Assembly (NCBI RefSeq): GCF_024586455.1
Contig: NC_065923.1
Coordinates: 45,764,264-45,828,263, forward strand
From: Bactrocera neohumeralis
Taxonomy: Eukaryota > Arthropoda > Insecta > Diptera > Tephritidae
DNA length: 64,000 nt
Reading direction: 5' to 3'
The stretch's first letter is position 1. Each line of letters opens with the position of its first letter. Below, piece after piece: positions 47,445-58,300 of this stretch. The position numbers and the translations under genes were made by a program. Under the pieces are notes generated by a model. The model did not search any database, was not told the DNA's origin, and saw nothing but the letters and a program-made list of their open reading frames with translations.

Positions 47445-48775
47445 TGCAACATGTTGCTACAGGGCATTATTGTGTTGTTCACCTAAGGTTTGTACGTATC
47501 ACTAAAACGAAGCGAGATAGATATAGGGTTATATATTTATAAATGATCAGGATGACGAGAAAACTTGAAATCCGGTTGACTGTCTGTCTGTCTGTCCCGT
47601 CCACCCGTCCGTCTGTTGGTGCAAGCTGTAACTTGAGTATAAATTAAGATATCTTGGTATATGGGTTTCTTACTAAAAAATAAACATCGAGTTCGTAGAT
47701 GGGCGTAATCGGACCACTGCCACTCCCACAAATCGCCATTAACCGAAAACATATAAAGTGCGATAACTAAACACTAAATTAAGATGTAAATCTGAAATTT
47801 AGCACAGAGATCGCAGAACCTATATTTATCTTCTAAACCGCTAATGCTACAACATCCGAATTTGCTGAGTACAAATCTTACAAGAACTTCTACCGATAGT
47901 GTGAAAATGTGAAATCGAAAGATAACCCCGCTCACTTCCCATATAACAATAATGTTAAAAACTACTAAATCAATAACTAAATACGCCCAAGACTTTATGG
48001 GATCTTTTGTAAAAATTGGACAATGGGCGTTGGCTGCCCACTTTTTGGTAAAATCTCATATCTCGGGACCCGACAGACCGATTTCGACAAAATTTGGTGG
48101 GTGCCATTCTCCTTACATTGTCATTTAGTCACAGTGTGAAAATGGACGAAATCGGACTACAACCACGCCTACTTCACGTATAGCGCAATTTTAAGTTCCA
48201 CTTGATTTGTTCAGTTTCCACTACACAAATCAATAAACAATTAATATAAACAGTAAAAAACTTAGCACGAATAATGTCTTTAGTGTATGTCACTTTTTGA
48301 CATAAAATCCTTTAAGTCCAATAAAAACTGTCAAGCCTCTAGGTACCGAATATTTAGAACCCGGTACCCAAAGTTGACTTTTGATCGAAAATGTCGGCCA
48401 ATGTGTGATATATATAACTGAAATTAAGAGATGATCCTACTCTGACAATGGTATGCCCTATAACTTAAGATAAAAACTTTCGAACTTCGAAATGACTTTG
48501 TACCGCATATATCGGCCAATAAGTGAATTATCCCAATGAAAAATAAGAGAGCGTATTTTATTCATAACAATGTATCTTTGTTTCTAAAATAAATAAATTT
48601 GAGCGAAAACTTAGCCTACCCCCTACATAACTAATTTTGAACATCTAAGTGACTTTACTTTATATGATTGGTTTTACACATTAAAGTATAGTATTTCCCT
48701 GGCTTTGATTCTTGTAAGTTGCAATAGTTTAAATGTTCGGTTGCACCTAAACTTAGCCCTTCCTTACTTGTTACG
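47445..48775 (+). mobile_element. DINE-like element, forward copy in the cyclase intron
   Basis: It starts AACATGTTGCTACAGGGCAT and has GTCTGTCTGTCTGTCCCGTC tetramers near 47580. It closes with AATGTTCGGTTGCACCTAAA and CTTAGCCCTTCCTTACTTGT, the inverse of the end at 23991. About 1.3 kb, no real ORF. Confidence 0.75.
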
Positions 48776-48859
48776 AATAGTTTCGCGCAAATGACGCATA
48801 GCAAACAAATAGTATTCCTTGTAGAAAGTTTGGCCGGTCAGAAGGCTTCGGTCATCATA

Positions 48860-51800
48860 TCCTTAAACTAATATATAAAATTCTCGTGTCCCGGTGTACG
48901 TTATTGAACTCCTCTGAAACCGTTCGACCGATTTTCGTGAATCTTAGCGTGCATATCGGCTAGGGTGGAGAATCGGACAACATCTATTTTTCATCCTCCT
49001 AAATGTTAAGGGAAATTGGAAATTGGAAAATTCCCAAAAAGTAACATTTTTCCATACACATTTTTTTTTTCAATTTTTGTTAGCGTGCATATCCTCTAGG
49101 ATGGAGAATCGGACAACATCTATTTTTCATCATCCTAAATGTTAAGGGTGGTACACCAATAAATTTTTTTAACTTTCCGCGAAGAAAATTAAAAATTATC
49201 TAAAATCGGGAAGTTGTTGGTTGTTCAAGTTATTGGACCCGCTTATAACTTTTGAACGGATCACGCGATTCAACCCTACCCAACGGCATTTCAAAGAGTT
49301 TCACTTAACTTAGATTTTCTAAAATTTTGAGCCGATTCGGATCGCTAGATTTCGAGAAACCTCAAAAAAAAAACAGCAAAAAAGTGTTTTTTTTTTAATA
49401 ACTTCTAAACGGCTATATCGATCAATTCCATAAACTAATCAGCACTCAACCTCACAAAACTACGCCGATTACCGCAAACAGGGTCAAAATCGATCAATTT
49501 TCTTGCGAGAAATCGTTCACGAAAGAAATCGCAAAAATAGAGTTTTTTGAAATAACTCTGAAACGACTCGACCGATTAATTCTGAAGACTTATCAGCTTT
49601 CGACTCTGAAAAATCACGTCGATGGCCGCAAACCGTGTCAAAATCGGTTGATTTGTTCGTGAGATATCGTTGACGAAATTCTATCCGCATATCCGCAATA
49701 GGGTTGCACGATGGCAATCGAATATTACAATTGTAGTACGATAAATTCTTATTCATAGTTCATAATTTCAAGTTCCATTAATTATGAGAGTAGGGATGAG
49801 GACGATGCCGGTCTCCTGTCTTACTCACTATACATTTTTCAGCCATTTTTTTTGGTTTTATTTGTGTATCAATCGTAGCAGTCACTGTTATACCTATTTC
49901 TTTAATTTTTCTGTGCAACTCTCATGTTAATTTTACTGTCGTCATAAATTTATCATTCATTTCCAGTGCAATAATTATTTATTTACAATTTATTAATCGG
50001 ACAAAGACAGTTTTAACTCTCAGTTTATTAAGTGATATCATGTAAATAAACACGTGTTGTAAGCTCCCGTCAACAACGGCCATTTCCTAAAGACTTTTCT
50101 AACGATACGGTCACACATGTTGACGGATATCCAATATATCGTCGAAGAAGTACCGAAAATGGCGGACAATCTTTCATTAAAGCTATCAGCAACGCAGACA
50201 TCGACATTGACAATCGTTGGGTGGTACCATATTCACCTCTGCTGAGCAAAACATTCAATGCTCATATTATTGTTGAGTCATGCAGTTCGGTGAAGAGTAT
50301 CAAATATATTTGCAAATATGTGAATAAAGGGAGTGATATGGCTGTATTTAGAATTGAAAATACTAATGGACATTATCTATCGTTGAATCAAAATGATGAA
50401 ATTACGAATTACCAAATTGGCCGGTATGTCAGTTCCAATGAAGCTGTCTGGCGTATTTTCGGTTTCCCAATTCATGAACGGGATCCAGCAGTTATCCAAT
50501 TAGCTGTCCACCTTGAAAACGGCCAGCGCGTATATTTCACGAACGATACAGTGCTTGATCGTGCTATAAATCCACCAAAAACTACGCTGACCGAATTTTT
50601 TGAACTGTGCAATCGTGCGGATGCTTTTGGTGCCTTCGCACAAACACTTCTCTACTCTGAAGTTCCACGGTATTTTACATGGGCTCAAAAAAAAAATGGA
50701 TACCCCGCAAGCAAGGGACACCAGTTGATGCGCACCCCGGTTTATTTAAATCAATTACTTTGGGTCGTGTATATACAGTCAATTCAAGGCAGACTGAGTG
50801 CTTTTACCTGCGACTATTGGTGGTTAATGTCACCGGGCCATTGTCATTTCAAGATATACGTAAGGTAGATGGACAACAGTATCCTACGTATAAAGATGCA
50901 TGCCTTGCTCTAGGCTTGCTAGAAGACGACAATCATTGGGACAGTACGCTTGCTGAAGCAACATTAAACTGCACAGGATCACAAATTCGTCTACTATTTG
51001 CTATAGTACTGACTACATGTTTCCCGGCCCGAGCACAAATGTTGTGGGATAATCACAAAGATTCAATGACTGATGATATATTGTATCGACATCGTACAAG
51101 GTGCAATGATCTAACGATATCATTCAGAGATGCAATGTACAATGAAACATTTATTGCTATCGAGGATCTTTGCATTGCTATTGCGTATTTGCCAATCAGC
51201 CATTTCGGTATGAGCTCACCGAATCGAAGTACATCTGATTTACTCAACACAGATATCAATCGTGAACTACAGTACGATACTGTAGAAATGGCAGGCATTG
51301 TTAGTCGCAATGTTCCACTACTAAATGACGAACAAAAAATTATTTACGACCGCATCATGCTGGCAGTTTCGGCAGGACAAGGAGGATTCTTTTTTTTGGA
51401 TGCACCAGGTGGAACTGGCAAAACATTCCTTATTTCGTTACTTCTGGCCGAGATACGATCCAAAAATGACATCGCATTGGCCGTATGTGGCTTAGATTGG
51501 AAACACCATGCTTTTCCCACGGACAACTATATGTGGCATGTTCTCGCGTGGGAAACCCCTCCAGTTTGTTTGTGTTGGCTAAAGACGGACTAACCAAGAA
51601 TATTGTACACTCTATTGCACTGAGAGATTATTTTTTTTTTCAATTGCCATAATTGATAGGATAATATGAATAATTATTTTTGATATTTAGAAAGCTATCA
51701 AAAATTGTAATTTAAAATATATTCGTTACTTTAATAAGGATTAATTTATTAACTTAAATAAAACATTCTTTCATTGTTTATAATGCTTTCGATTATAGAT

Positions 51801-51903
51801 ACATCCCCGCACACTTAGTAGTAGATAGTTATTTTTATTGAACTAAAAAAATGTTTCCTAGAAATAATATACATGGCAAAACAACGTTTGCCGGGTTAGC
51901 TAG
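48860..51903 (+). mobile_element. Helitron with both termini, internally deleted
   Basis: The 5' end is A|TCCTTAAACTAATATATAAA followed by the ATTCTCGTGTC and CTCCTCTGAAACCGTTCGAC text typical of insect Helitrons. The 3' end has the hairpin GGCAAA-ACAACG-TTTGCC followed by GGGTTAGCTAG and then T, so it ends in CTAG. Insertion between A and T with no target duplication is the Helitron rule. The RepHel ORF inside is only partly present, so this copy cannot move by itself. The exact 5' base is my best guess. Confidence 0.8.
50077..51640 (+). pseudogene. Helitron RepHel (rolling-circle replicase/helicase), truncated
   Basis: Coding text starts at 50077 (RPFPKDFSND), so the upstream HUH (HxH) part of the Rep nuclease is missing. 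It continues HVDGYPIYRRRS, DNRWVVPYSPLL and VKSIKYICKYVNKG, which holds the two catalytic Tyr. A ten-A run at 50687-50696 marks a one-base frameshift (ORF 50221-50868 passes into ORF 50679-51593). The PIF1-type helicase begins near 51320 with LNDEQKIIYDRIM and Walker A GGTGKT. After LLAEIRSKNDIALAV near 51480 it jumps to the extreme C-terminus, read in another frame: CSRVGNPSSLFVLAKDGLTK then NIVHSIALRDY. Helicase motifs II-V are deleted. The Rep and helicase domains would together nick and unwind DNA in transposition. Confidence 0.9.
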
Positions 51904-51904
51904 T

Positions 51905-52285
51905 TTTAATATAGAATTTTTTTCAGTTACGGCTCACCTTTGCCACGATATTCAGCCGAAATTGAGTGTTTCCGGGTACTAAACATAGATTCGACGAATA
52001 GTAAGTTCCCGCGCGAAATTTAAATTGAAAGATCTTAGTATTTTCTGTCCACAGTAGTATATTGACACCAAGTTTCGAGGAATCGCATTGTAAATATTAC
52101 TGGTAGCGTTAACGAAGAAGATATGTATGCTCTTACATGTGTTTTGTCAATCGATATTAAAATCAGAAGACTACACATCGAAAAAATGCAGAAGGGTTCC
52201 TATCAATATTTTTGTAGTATTTTTCTTTTTTATCAAACTGCATATTGATTAAAATATTACCAACACCAATAAAATTTAAATAAAA
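51905..52285. other. Cyclase intron spacer
   Basis: Nothing recognised between the Helitron and the next DINE. Confidence 0.45.
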
Positions 52286-53300
52286 CAAGTAAGGAAGGAC
52301 TAAGTTCGGGTGTCACCGAACATTTTGTACTCTCGCATGATAAAGTGATAATCGAGATTTCATTACCCGTCATTTACATATTTTTCAAATACCATATTTG
52401 TGTAAAGTTTTATTCCGCTATCATCATTGGTCCTAATGTATATACTCGTATTATACAGAGAATACATCAGATGGAATTCAAAATAGCGTTACATTGGAAG
52501 AAGACGTGGTTGTGAACCGATTTCACCCATATTTCGTACATGTCATCAGGGTGTTAAGAAAATATTACATACCAAATTTCATTGAAATCGGTTGAGTAGT
52601 TCCTGAGATATGGTTTTTGGTCCATAAGTGGGCGACGCCACGCTCATTTTCAGTTTTTAAAAAAAGCTTGGATGCAGCTTTCTTCTGCGATTAGTCGGTT
52701 AACGCACTTTTAGCGATTTTCAACATAACCTTTTTATGGGAGGTGGGCGTGGTTATTATCCGATTTATTCAATTTTTGAACTGTATATGGAAATGCCTGA
52801 AGTAAATGACTCTATAGAGTTTGGTTATCATAGCCATAGTAGTTTCCGAGATATGTACATAAAACTTAGCAGGGGGCGGGTCAACGCCCACTTTTCCAAA
52901 CAAATTGCGTCCAAATATGCCCCTCCCTAATGCGATCCCTTGTGTCAAATTTCACTTTAATATCTTTATTTAAGGTTTAGTTATGACACTTTATAGGTTT
53001 TCGGTTTTCGCCATTTTGGCAGAGGGCCGATTTTGCCCATCTTCGCACTTAACTTTCTTATGGAGCCAAGAAATACGTGTTCCAAGTTTCATCACGATAT
53101 CTCAATTTTTACTCAAGTTACAGCTTGCACGGACGGACGGACGGACGGACGGACATCCGGATTTCAACTCTACTCGTCACCCTGATCACTTTGGTATATA
53201 TAACCCTATATCTGACTCTTTTAGTTTTAGGACTTACAAACAACCGTTATGTGAACAAAATTATAATACTCACCTTAGCAACTTTGTTGCGAGAGTATAA
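52286..53300 (-). mobile_element. DINE/Helitron-like element, second near-complete copy
   Basis: It has the same ends as 23991-25055: CAAGTAAGGAAGGACTAAGT with hairpin TTCGGGTGTCACCGAA, and TTGCGAGAGTATAA at the right. The tetramer array at 53131-53155 is a clean ACGG repeat, shorter than in the 23991 copy. The two copies are alike through most of their length. The ORFs at 52736, 52983 and 53077 are repeat text. Confidence 0.75.
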
Positions 53301-54340
53301 TTATTCATCAGACATATAAGTATGTTCTCCGAAATACACAAAAAAATTAATAGAAACTAACTATCGACCCAGTTTTTGAACCACAGGTCCACTTAATATA
53401 AATCATACGCATACGTGTACATATTTGTGACACCAAACTCAGCCATTAGCATTTCAGCGGCGCTTATAAACATCTATGTATGAAACATGTTCGAATATAT
53501 TGTATGTAGTTGGAGGCAGAAACGGTGTTTTTATTGACCGGCAGTTGGCTTTATTGCGTTTTGTTACTGTTGCTATCGAAACAAACTAAAAATTTACAAC
53601 CAGCATGTGAGCATACAACATACCCCCAACATCACCCCGATTCATATGTGTATGTACATATGTATATATATAGGTGTGCTGCTGACACGAGCGATTCGAG
53701 GTTCGAGGTAACTTAAATTGTGCAGAAATGCAACACAACGCGAAAGCGTAAACCTACAAAAATCGAATGAGATCTGTAAAAGTAGTGAACTCTGTGCCTC
53801 TCGGCTATCCGAGCACTTTCAGCTTCTGCAAATTATGGCCTGTGAGTATTTGTGTCTTCAGAACATTTGTCTGTAAATATATGCTCATTGTATATGTACG
53901 AGTGTACACATATGATTTATGTTATTTAGCAAATGTGCGTGAGTCCGAAACTTAGGGCTCCAACTACAGCTTCAGCCACTTTATGACCCACTTTAAAAGA
54001 ATGATGCATTGCAACCGCAAGTTTATTTTACACGTAAAACATACATGGTTTCAACGTTGATCAACGGTGTTACATCCCTACAGTCTAAATACAATATATT
54101 ATATTATAAACCACATAAGTGTATTTAAAATACACGCAGTACATAAGAACCCAAAATGAAAAGAAAATAAAATCTCAAACTTTTGGCATCGATTTACCTA
54201 CAGCCTTTAAAAGAAATTGACTCTTGAATAAAACAGAGCAGAATTAAACAGAAAATGCAATAAAGTTTACACTGTTTGACCAGTTGGAAAATGGTTACTC
54301 CTCAGATAAAACTAAGTTAGACTTCATCACTTTCTATGTA
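53301..54340. other. Cyclase intron stretch
   Basis: Two plus-strand ORFs (53510-53716 and 53767-53955) carry hydrophobic stretches but no motif or splice support. No gene is claimed. Confidence 0.4.
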
Positions 54341-54344
54341 ATAC

Positions 54345-54765
54345 CTTTCTTCTTCTTCTTTATTGGCGTAGACACAGTTATAGCCCAGTTTACAACAGCA
54401 CTCTAGTCGTATTTTCTTTCTATCCAGACCCATTTGCCTCGCTTCTTTGTCCAACCTGAAGAAAGCACAACTAATGGTGCGAGGCAGTGAGGGCAGTGAT
54501 ATCAATATCACCGGCGTACGCCAGCAGCTGTACACTCTTATAGAAGATTGTACCTTATGTATTTTGTTCTGCAGCTCGCATTACCATAGAAGGAAGAAGT
54601 CTCACTTTCACTGTCGTTCAACAGTTTTAAAAAATGTTCGCTCCATAAATTCTGAAAATCCGGCTAGATCACTTATTTGGGTATTACAAGAGTATGCCAA
54701 TTGGAGATTCCAAGGATTCTCCACCTAGCCTTTCTAACGGAGTGGAGGCTTTTCTCTTTCTTTGC
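54345..54765 (-). pseudogene. LINE RT fragment, internally deleted
   Basis: On the minus strand near 54550-54500 the text reads IFYKSVQLLAYAGDIDI, the catalytic box with Gly for the first Asp (YAGD). It then runs to LCFLQVGQRSEANGS and a tail complementary to CTTCTTCTTCTTTATTGGCG. Nearer 54765 lies GGRILGISNW-like text that belongs at the C-terminus, so the piece is rearranged. Same family as 1190. Confidence 0.75.
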
Positions 54766-54769
54766 TTCC

Positions 54770-55234
54770 CCCGACGGATACTACGGTTTATCCATTTGGA
54801 TATTGACCTAAGTAAGCCACTTTTGGTATAAGCTAGTTACGTTGTTTTGCAAAAGAAAAATTGTTTTAAATAAGCTAAAGTGTCTGATATTATCATTTAA
54901 AGTCAAAAACTTTGCACTTTAATTTCGGTATTTTTTCGTTTTCGACGAACTGCAAATTGCCTCTTTTCACTCTAAGTCCCTCAATTACAGAGAGTTAATT
55001 ACTTCCATCGTAAATATCACTCCTGTTACTTACAATTGATTATTTTTAACGCCCTTTTTCAAAACGGAACTAGCTTTTAGAGATCCGCGAAAAGTGGAGT
55101 TATTTTCGAAAATTACTGCAGCATTTACACAGTACATATTAAAATATGTGAAAATATTTTTTTATGCACATAAAATAAAAATATCGTATTTGCCTTACAG
55201 TAACAATTTGTTTTTCTTCGAACTCTCGCACAAG
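54770..55234. other. Cyclase intron end
   Basis: Nothing recognised apart from the acceptor tract (TTTTTCTTCG ... CGCACAAG) before exon d. Confidence 0.5.
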
Positions 55235-55369
55235 TCGATTTAAATATGCGCATCAGCATTCATAGCGGCTCGGTGATGTGCGGCGTGTTGGGCAATAAAA
55301 AATGGAATTTTACGATTGGTCGAACGATGTTATTATTGCAAATCACATGGAATCTGGCGGTATTCCCGG
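55235..55369 (+). pseudogene. Cyclase exon d (SGSVMCGVLG)
   Basis: After acceptor CGCACAAG the frame reads (V)DLNMRISIHSGSVMCGVLG then NKKWNF. A T run one base short (AATTTTACG) shifts the frame here. In the other frame YDWSNDVIIANHMESGGIPG continues to donor GG|GTGAGT at 55370. Undamaged relatives have FDVWSNDV at this point. The lost base could be a true mutation or a homopolymer error. Confidence 0.9.
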
Positions 55370-55805
55370 GTGAGTATTAAATTTCCAATATATCTTTGAA
55401 CACATGTCAGGAAAAAGTTTAAGCTCAAAGCTTTCGGAACTCTCGTATAAAATAAATTTTAGCTATGATTTTGGGCTCATTTCTGTTGGAAGAATATGAA
55501 TATTGCATGCTAAAGGAAAACAAGCAATATTATTATAAACTATAAAATGCATATATTTACACATCAAAACTTATGAAAAAATTTAATAGAATATTATCGT
55601 GACAGCACGCCTATAAATGTAAAGCAATAATTTTTAAAATGACATTTAGTTTCACGACATGTCTCCTAAAATCAATGCACTTGACTCAGCGATGATCAAA
55701 CTGCTTTAACCTATCTGTAAAGAACGTTTTCTAGAGATTTACAAACTAGTCTCCTTATTTGATTCTTATTCGAGTCAAGTTTATATACGACTTTTACTTA
55801 TAACT
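55370..55805. other. Cyclase intron, 5' part
   Basis: Nothing recognised. Confidence 0.5.
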
Positions 55806-55809
55806 ATTA

Positions 55810-56060
55810 ATGTTTAGACTGGTAGTGAACAAGGGCAAGACGAAATATATCCTGTCATCAAGCAAACAATCGTCACAATCGAGACTTGGCTCACACATCA
55901 CTGTTGACGGTCATAACTTCGAAATCGTAGAGTACTGCAGTCGATGGAACGATATACTACGAGATATACAGAGACAAAATCGGAAGACTGCGGTGGATAG
56001 ATACAGCAAGAGTTTATAATTTGACTATAGCAACGATGGAGGTGTTACTAGTAGCGCGGT
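55810..56060 (+). pseudogene. LINE fragment with internal deletion
   Basis: The ORF reads FRLVVNKGKTKYILSSSKQS, then RLGSHITVDGHNFEIVEYCS, and jumps to DILRDIQRQNRKTAVDRYSK text from near the C-terminus. This is the 1190-type LINE. Confidence 0.8.
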
Positions 56061-56239
56061 CACCGTGAAAGGGATTCACCAAACTGGGACTTTTTAATTC
56101 AATTTAATCAATTCAATTTGAATCAGCCCAGTAATTAAACGTAATAGAGATCCATTTTTCCTTCTCCATTTATTTGATGTAGAACACACCTATTGAACCT
56201 TAGAAAATGTTCTACATCATCTTCGTCTTCTTTGCTTTG

Positions 56240-57030
56240 GGACCGGATGATGTCTACTGTTGCAAAAAATATTTGGCCAGTAAATCCATATTTTGCCGAT
56301 GATCACGGTCACGGAATGTTCTTAAACAGAAACAAACACTACTGTGAAGTGGTCTTACAGGTGAAGTGAGCAAACGCGACACCTATTACGCTTAGCTTTT
56401 GCAAGATTGTGTTATTTTCTAAGTTACCCTCCGTCTCGACGTTTTCAGGGGCACCCAGTCGTGGCTCACCAAATAATGTCACGGTTCATGAAACCTATCA
56501 AATCAAGTCATCATTAACAGCATCCAAGCCAAAGCGGGATTGTCCTCATAGACTTTGCATATCCCCATAAAAAAATAGTCAAACGGTGTGATATCACACG
56601 ATCTCGGTAGCCAATCGACCGGCCCAATACATGAAATTATCTGCTCACTGAAGTGTTCTCACAGTAAATCCATTGCCTGATTGTTGAAACTAAATGTCGC
56701 CGAGATCACGAGCTTCAATCTAAGGCATCAAATAATCGAATATCAAGTCGCGATCCGGATCCATTCCCGGGGTCCCGACCATCGTGGGAACGACGATAAC
56801 GGTCGCTAATGTCGCACCACTGCTGAAGAAATATGGACCGATGATACCACCGGCCCACAAACCGCACCAAACCCTTGTTTTTTTTCTGGATTGAATGGCA
56901 GCTCATGAATCTCTTCAGATTGCTCTTCGTTCCAAATGCGGCAAGTTTGCTTTTTTAGCAAACCTTGCCTCGAAAGCGTTGGATCTTCTTGAAACTTTTC
57001 AAGAGTTGTATTAGCTAATAACACAGTAGC
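56240..57030 (-). pseudogene. IS630/mariner-like transposase fragment
   Basis: The minus strand from about 56955 reads QTCRIWNEEQSEEIHELPFN, then in other frames GLVRFVG and GGIIGPYFF-type text. Near 56610-56560 WLPRSCDITPFDYFFMGICK is the block around the third acidic residue. The order matches the family seen at 44123, with stops and frame changes. It lies in the intron between cyclase exons d and e. Confidence 0.8.
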
Positions 57031-57250
57031 CTTCACTAGTATGTATAGAAGTATGTATATAGTATTACATACTATATATTTTTCCACCCCAGCATAACAT
57101 ATTGAATTATGTTATATATTTTTCTTGTATTCGTATTTACATTTCTCATTACAATCAAATCAATCGACTATATTTATTATCCTTCGATGACTTAGCAAGC
57201 CGAATTATCGCACGTGTTAACAATTAATTCGACTTCAATTACCGTTACAG

Positions 57251-57373
57251 GCATGTATACATCTCCGAGGCCACACTGAAGTGCCCCAATGAGGCCTATC
57301 AAGTGGAGCCGGGCAATCACTTGAAAATGATGATCATCAAAATGAATCTTATCAGGCGCACCGAACCGTTACG
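57251..57373 (+). pseudogene. Cyclase exon e
   Basis: After acceptor CCGTTACAG the frame reads (G)HVYISEATLKCPNEAYQVEP, then GNHLKMMIIKMNLIRRTEPL. The donor CG|GTAAGT follows at 57374. Between EPGN and HLKM the family normally has about five residues (G-x-x-R-D type); they are absent without shifting the frame. The first residue is His where relatives usually have Arg. Confidence 0.85.
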
Positions 57374-57560
57374 GTAAGTGATTGAAGCAGAAGGTGAAAT
57401 GCATAAATAAACAGTTAAGTGAAGTGTCGCAAAGCTACGCCCGTCATAGGCTAAGATTGTTTCTATACAATTTTAAATAACTTCACACACACAATAAATG
57501 TGAAGATATTTGCATAAAATATTTATGCTTTAACTAAAAGGAGCACTTTACTTTAGATTT

Positions 57561-57584
57561 GCACAAACACACACACACACACTC
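57561..57584 (+). repeat. (AC)n microsatellite
   Basis: An AC dinucleotide run in the intron before cyclase exon f. Confidence 0.85.
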
Positions 57585-57639
57585 CCTTGCATTGTTTATT
57601 TATTCTATTTGGTTTTGCTTTTGTTTATGACACTTGCAG

Positions 57640-57763
57640 GCCGAAGCTTCGTTTTGGCATGTGCAGCAGTCAACACTTAGCCAACACCATAGGCACGGCT
57701 ACCGGTGGGAGTGATGCCAGCACCCCAACCGCCGGTCCAACACCCGCCAGCATAGGCTCCAAA
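57640..57763 (+). pseudogene. Cyclase exon f, cut by the gap
   Basis: After acceptor CACTTGCAG the frame reads (R)PKLRFGMCSSQHLANTIG, then a Thr/Pro/Ser/Gly-rich stretch (TATGGSDASTPTAGPTPAS) up to the N run. This would be the start of C1b, the linker after C1a. The phase matches exon e. Confidence 0.8.
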
Positions 57764-57863
57764 NNNNNNNNNNNNNNNNNNNNNNNNNNNNNNNNNNNNN
57801 NNNNNNNNNNNNNNNNNNNNNNNNNNNNNNNNNNNNNNNNNNNNNNNNNNNNNNNNNNNNNNN
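57764..57863. other. Assembly gap (100 N)
   Basis: Exactly 100 ambiguous bases inside the cyclase coding exon. Confidence 0.99.
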
Positions 57864-58300
57864 TCCCTTTTTTAAATTTTCCCCAAAACCCCATTTCTAA
57901 ACCAAAACTTCCCAAAAAAATTTTTTTACTAAAATTTGAAAAAATTTTAAATTAAAAAACTTTTTTTAGGGCCGGCCCCGTTGCGTTTGCCATTCAACAC
58001 CCGCGTTTCTTCTTTTCCTATCCCAAAATGTGTTTTCCAAGCCAACCCGGTTTTTTTTTTTGGTTTCCGGATTGGAAACTTTTTTACGACTTTAATCAAG
58101 CGGGTTTTTCAAAAAAATTTTGGATTTCCCAACAAACCGTGTTTTAATTTTTTACCCCCAATTGTCTTTCCCAAAATTTTTCTGAATGTTCCGGGGCCCA
58201 AAATTAGGCCAATAAATTTTGAGAATTTTTCTTTAAAAACTTTCCGCGTTTATCTTTTTGAAATCCCAACTCCTCACTAAGAAAATTTGAAACTTTGGTT
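57864..58300. other. Gap-adjacent, homopolymer-rich, probably low-quality stretch
   Basis: Dense runs of T, C, A and G (for example TTTTTTTTTTT and CCCCC), unlike anything else nearby. The ORF 57981-58280 reads through it without any motif. It may be miscalled continuation of the cyclase region. Confidence 0.5.

Larger units (their letters stand above)
43480..57763 (+). pseudogene. Adenylyl cyclase (membrane type) C1a domain, disrupted multi-exon gene
   Basis: Membrane adenylyl cyclases make cAMP from ATP at the plasma membrane. Here the first cytoplasmic catalytic domain (C1a) is readable over six exons: 43480-44080 (interrupted by a MITE), 45741-45810, about 46756-46930, 55235-55369, 57251-57373 and 57640 to the gap. 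Both metal-binding Asp are present, in SILFAD and LGDCYYCVS. The PDHAVCS wording resembles type III cyclases (fly Ac3), so that subtype is my guess. Upstream transmembrane exons, the second membrane half and C2 are not visible; later exons may lie beyond the gap. Lesions: MITE insertion, donor mutated at 44081, frame-breaking base losses near 46760 and 55313, an abnormal donor at 46931, and a missing codon block near 57315. Conserved introns argue for a duplicated rather than processed copy. A real gene with assembly errors, or one disrupted haplotype, is the alternative. Confidence 0.8.

Noticed and set aside
47537..47752. ORF with TGGRDRQTDSQPDF as a protein
   Set aside because: It is the translated tetramer array of a DINE element.
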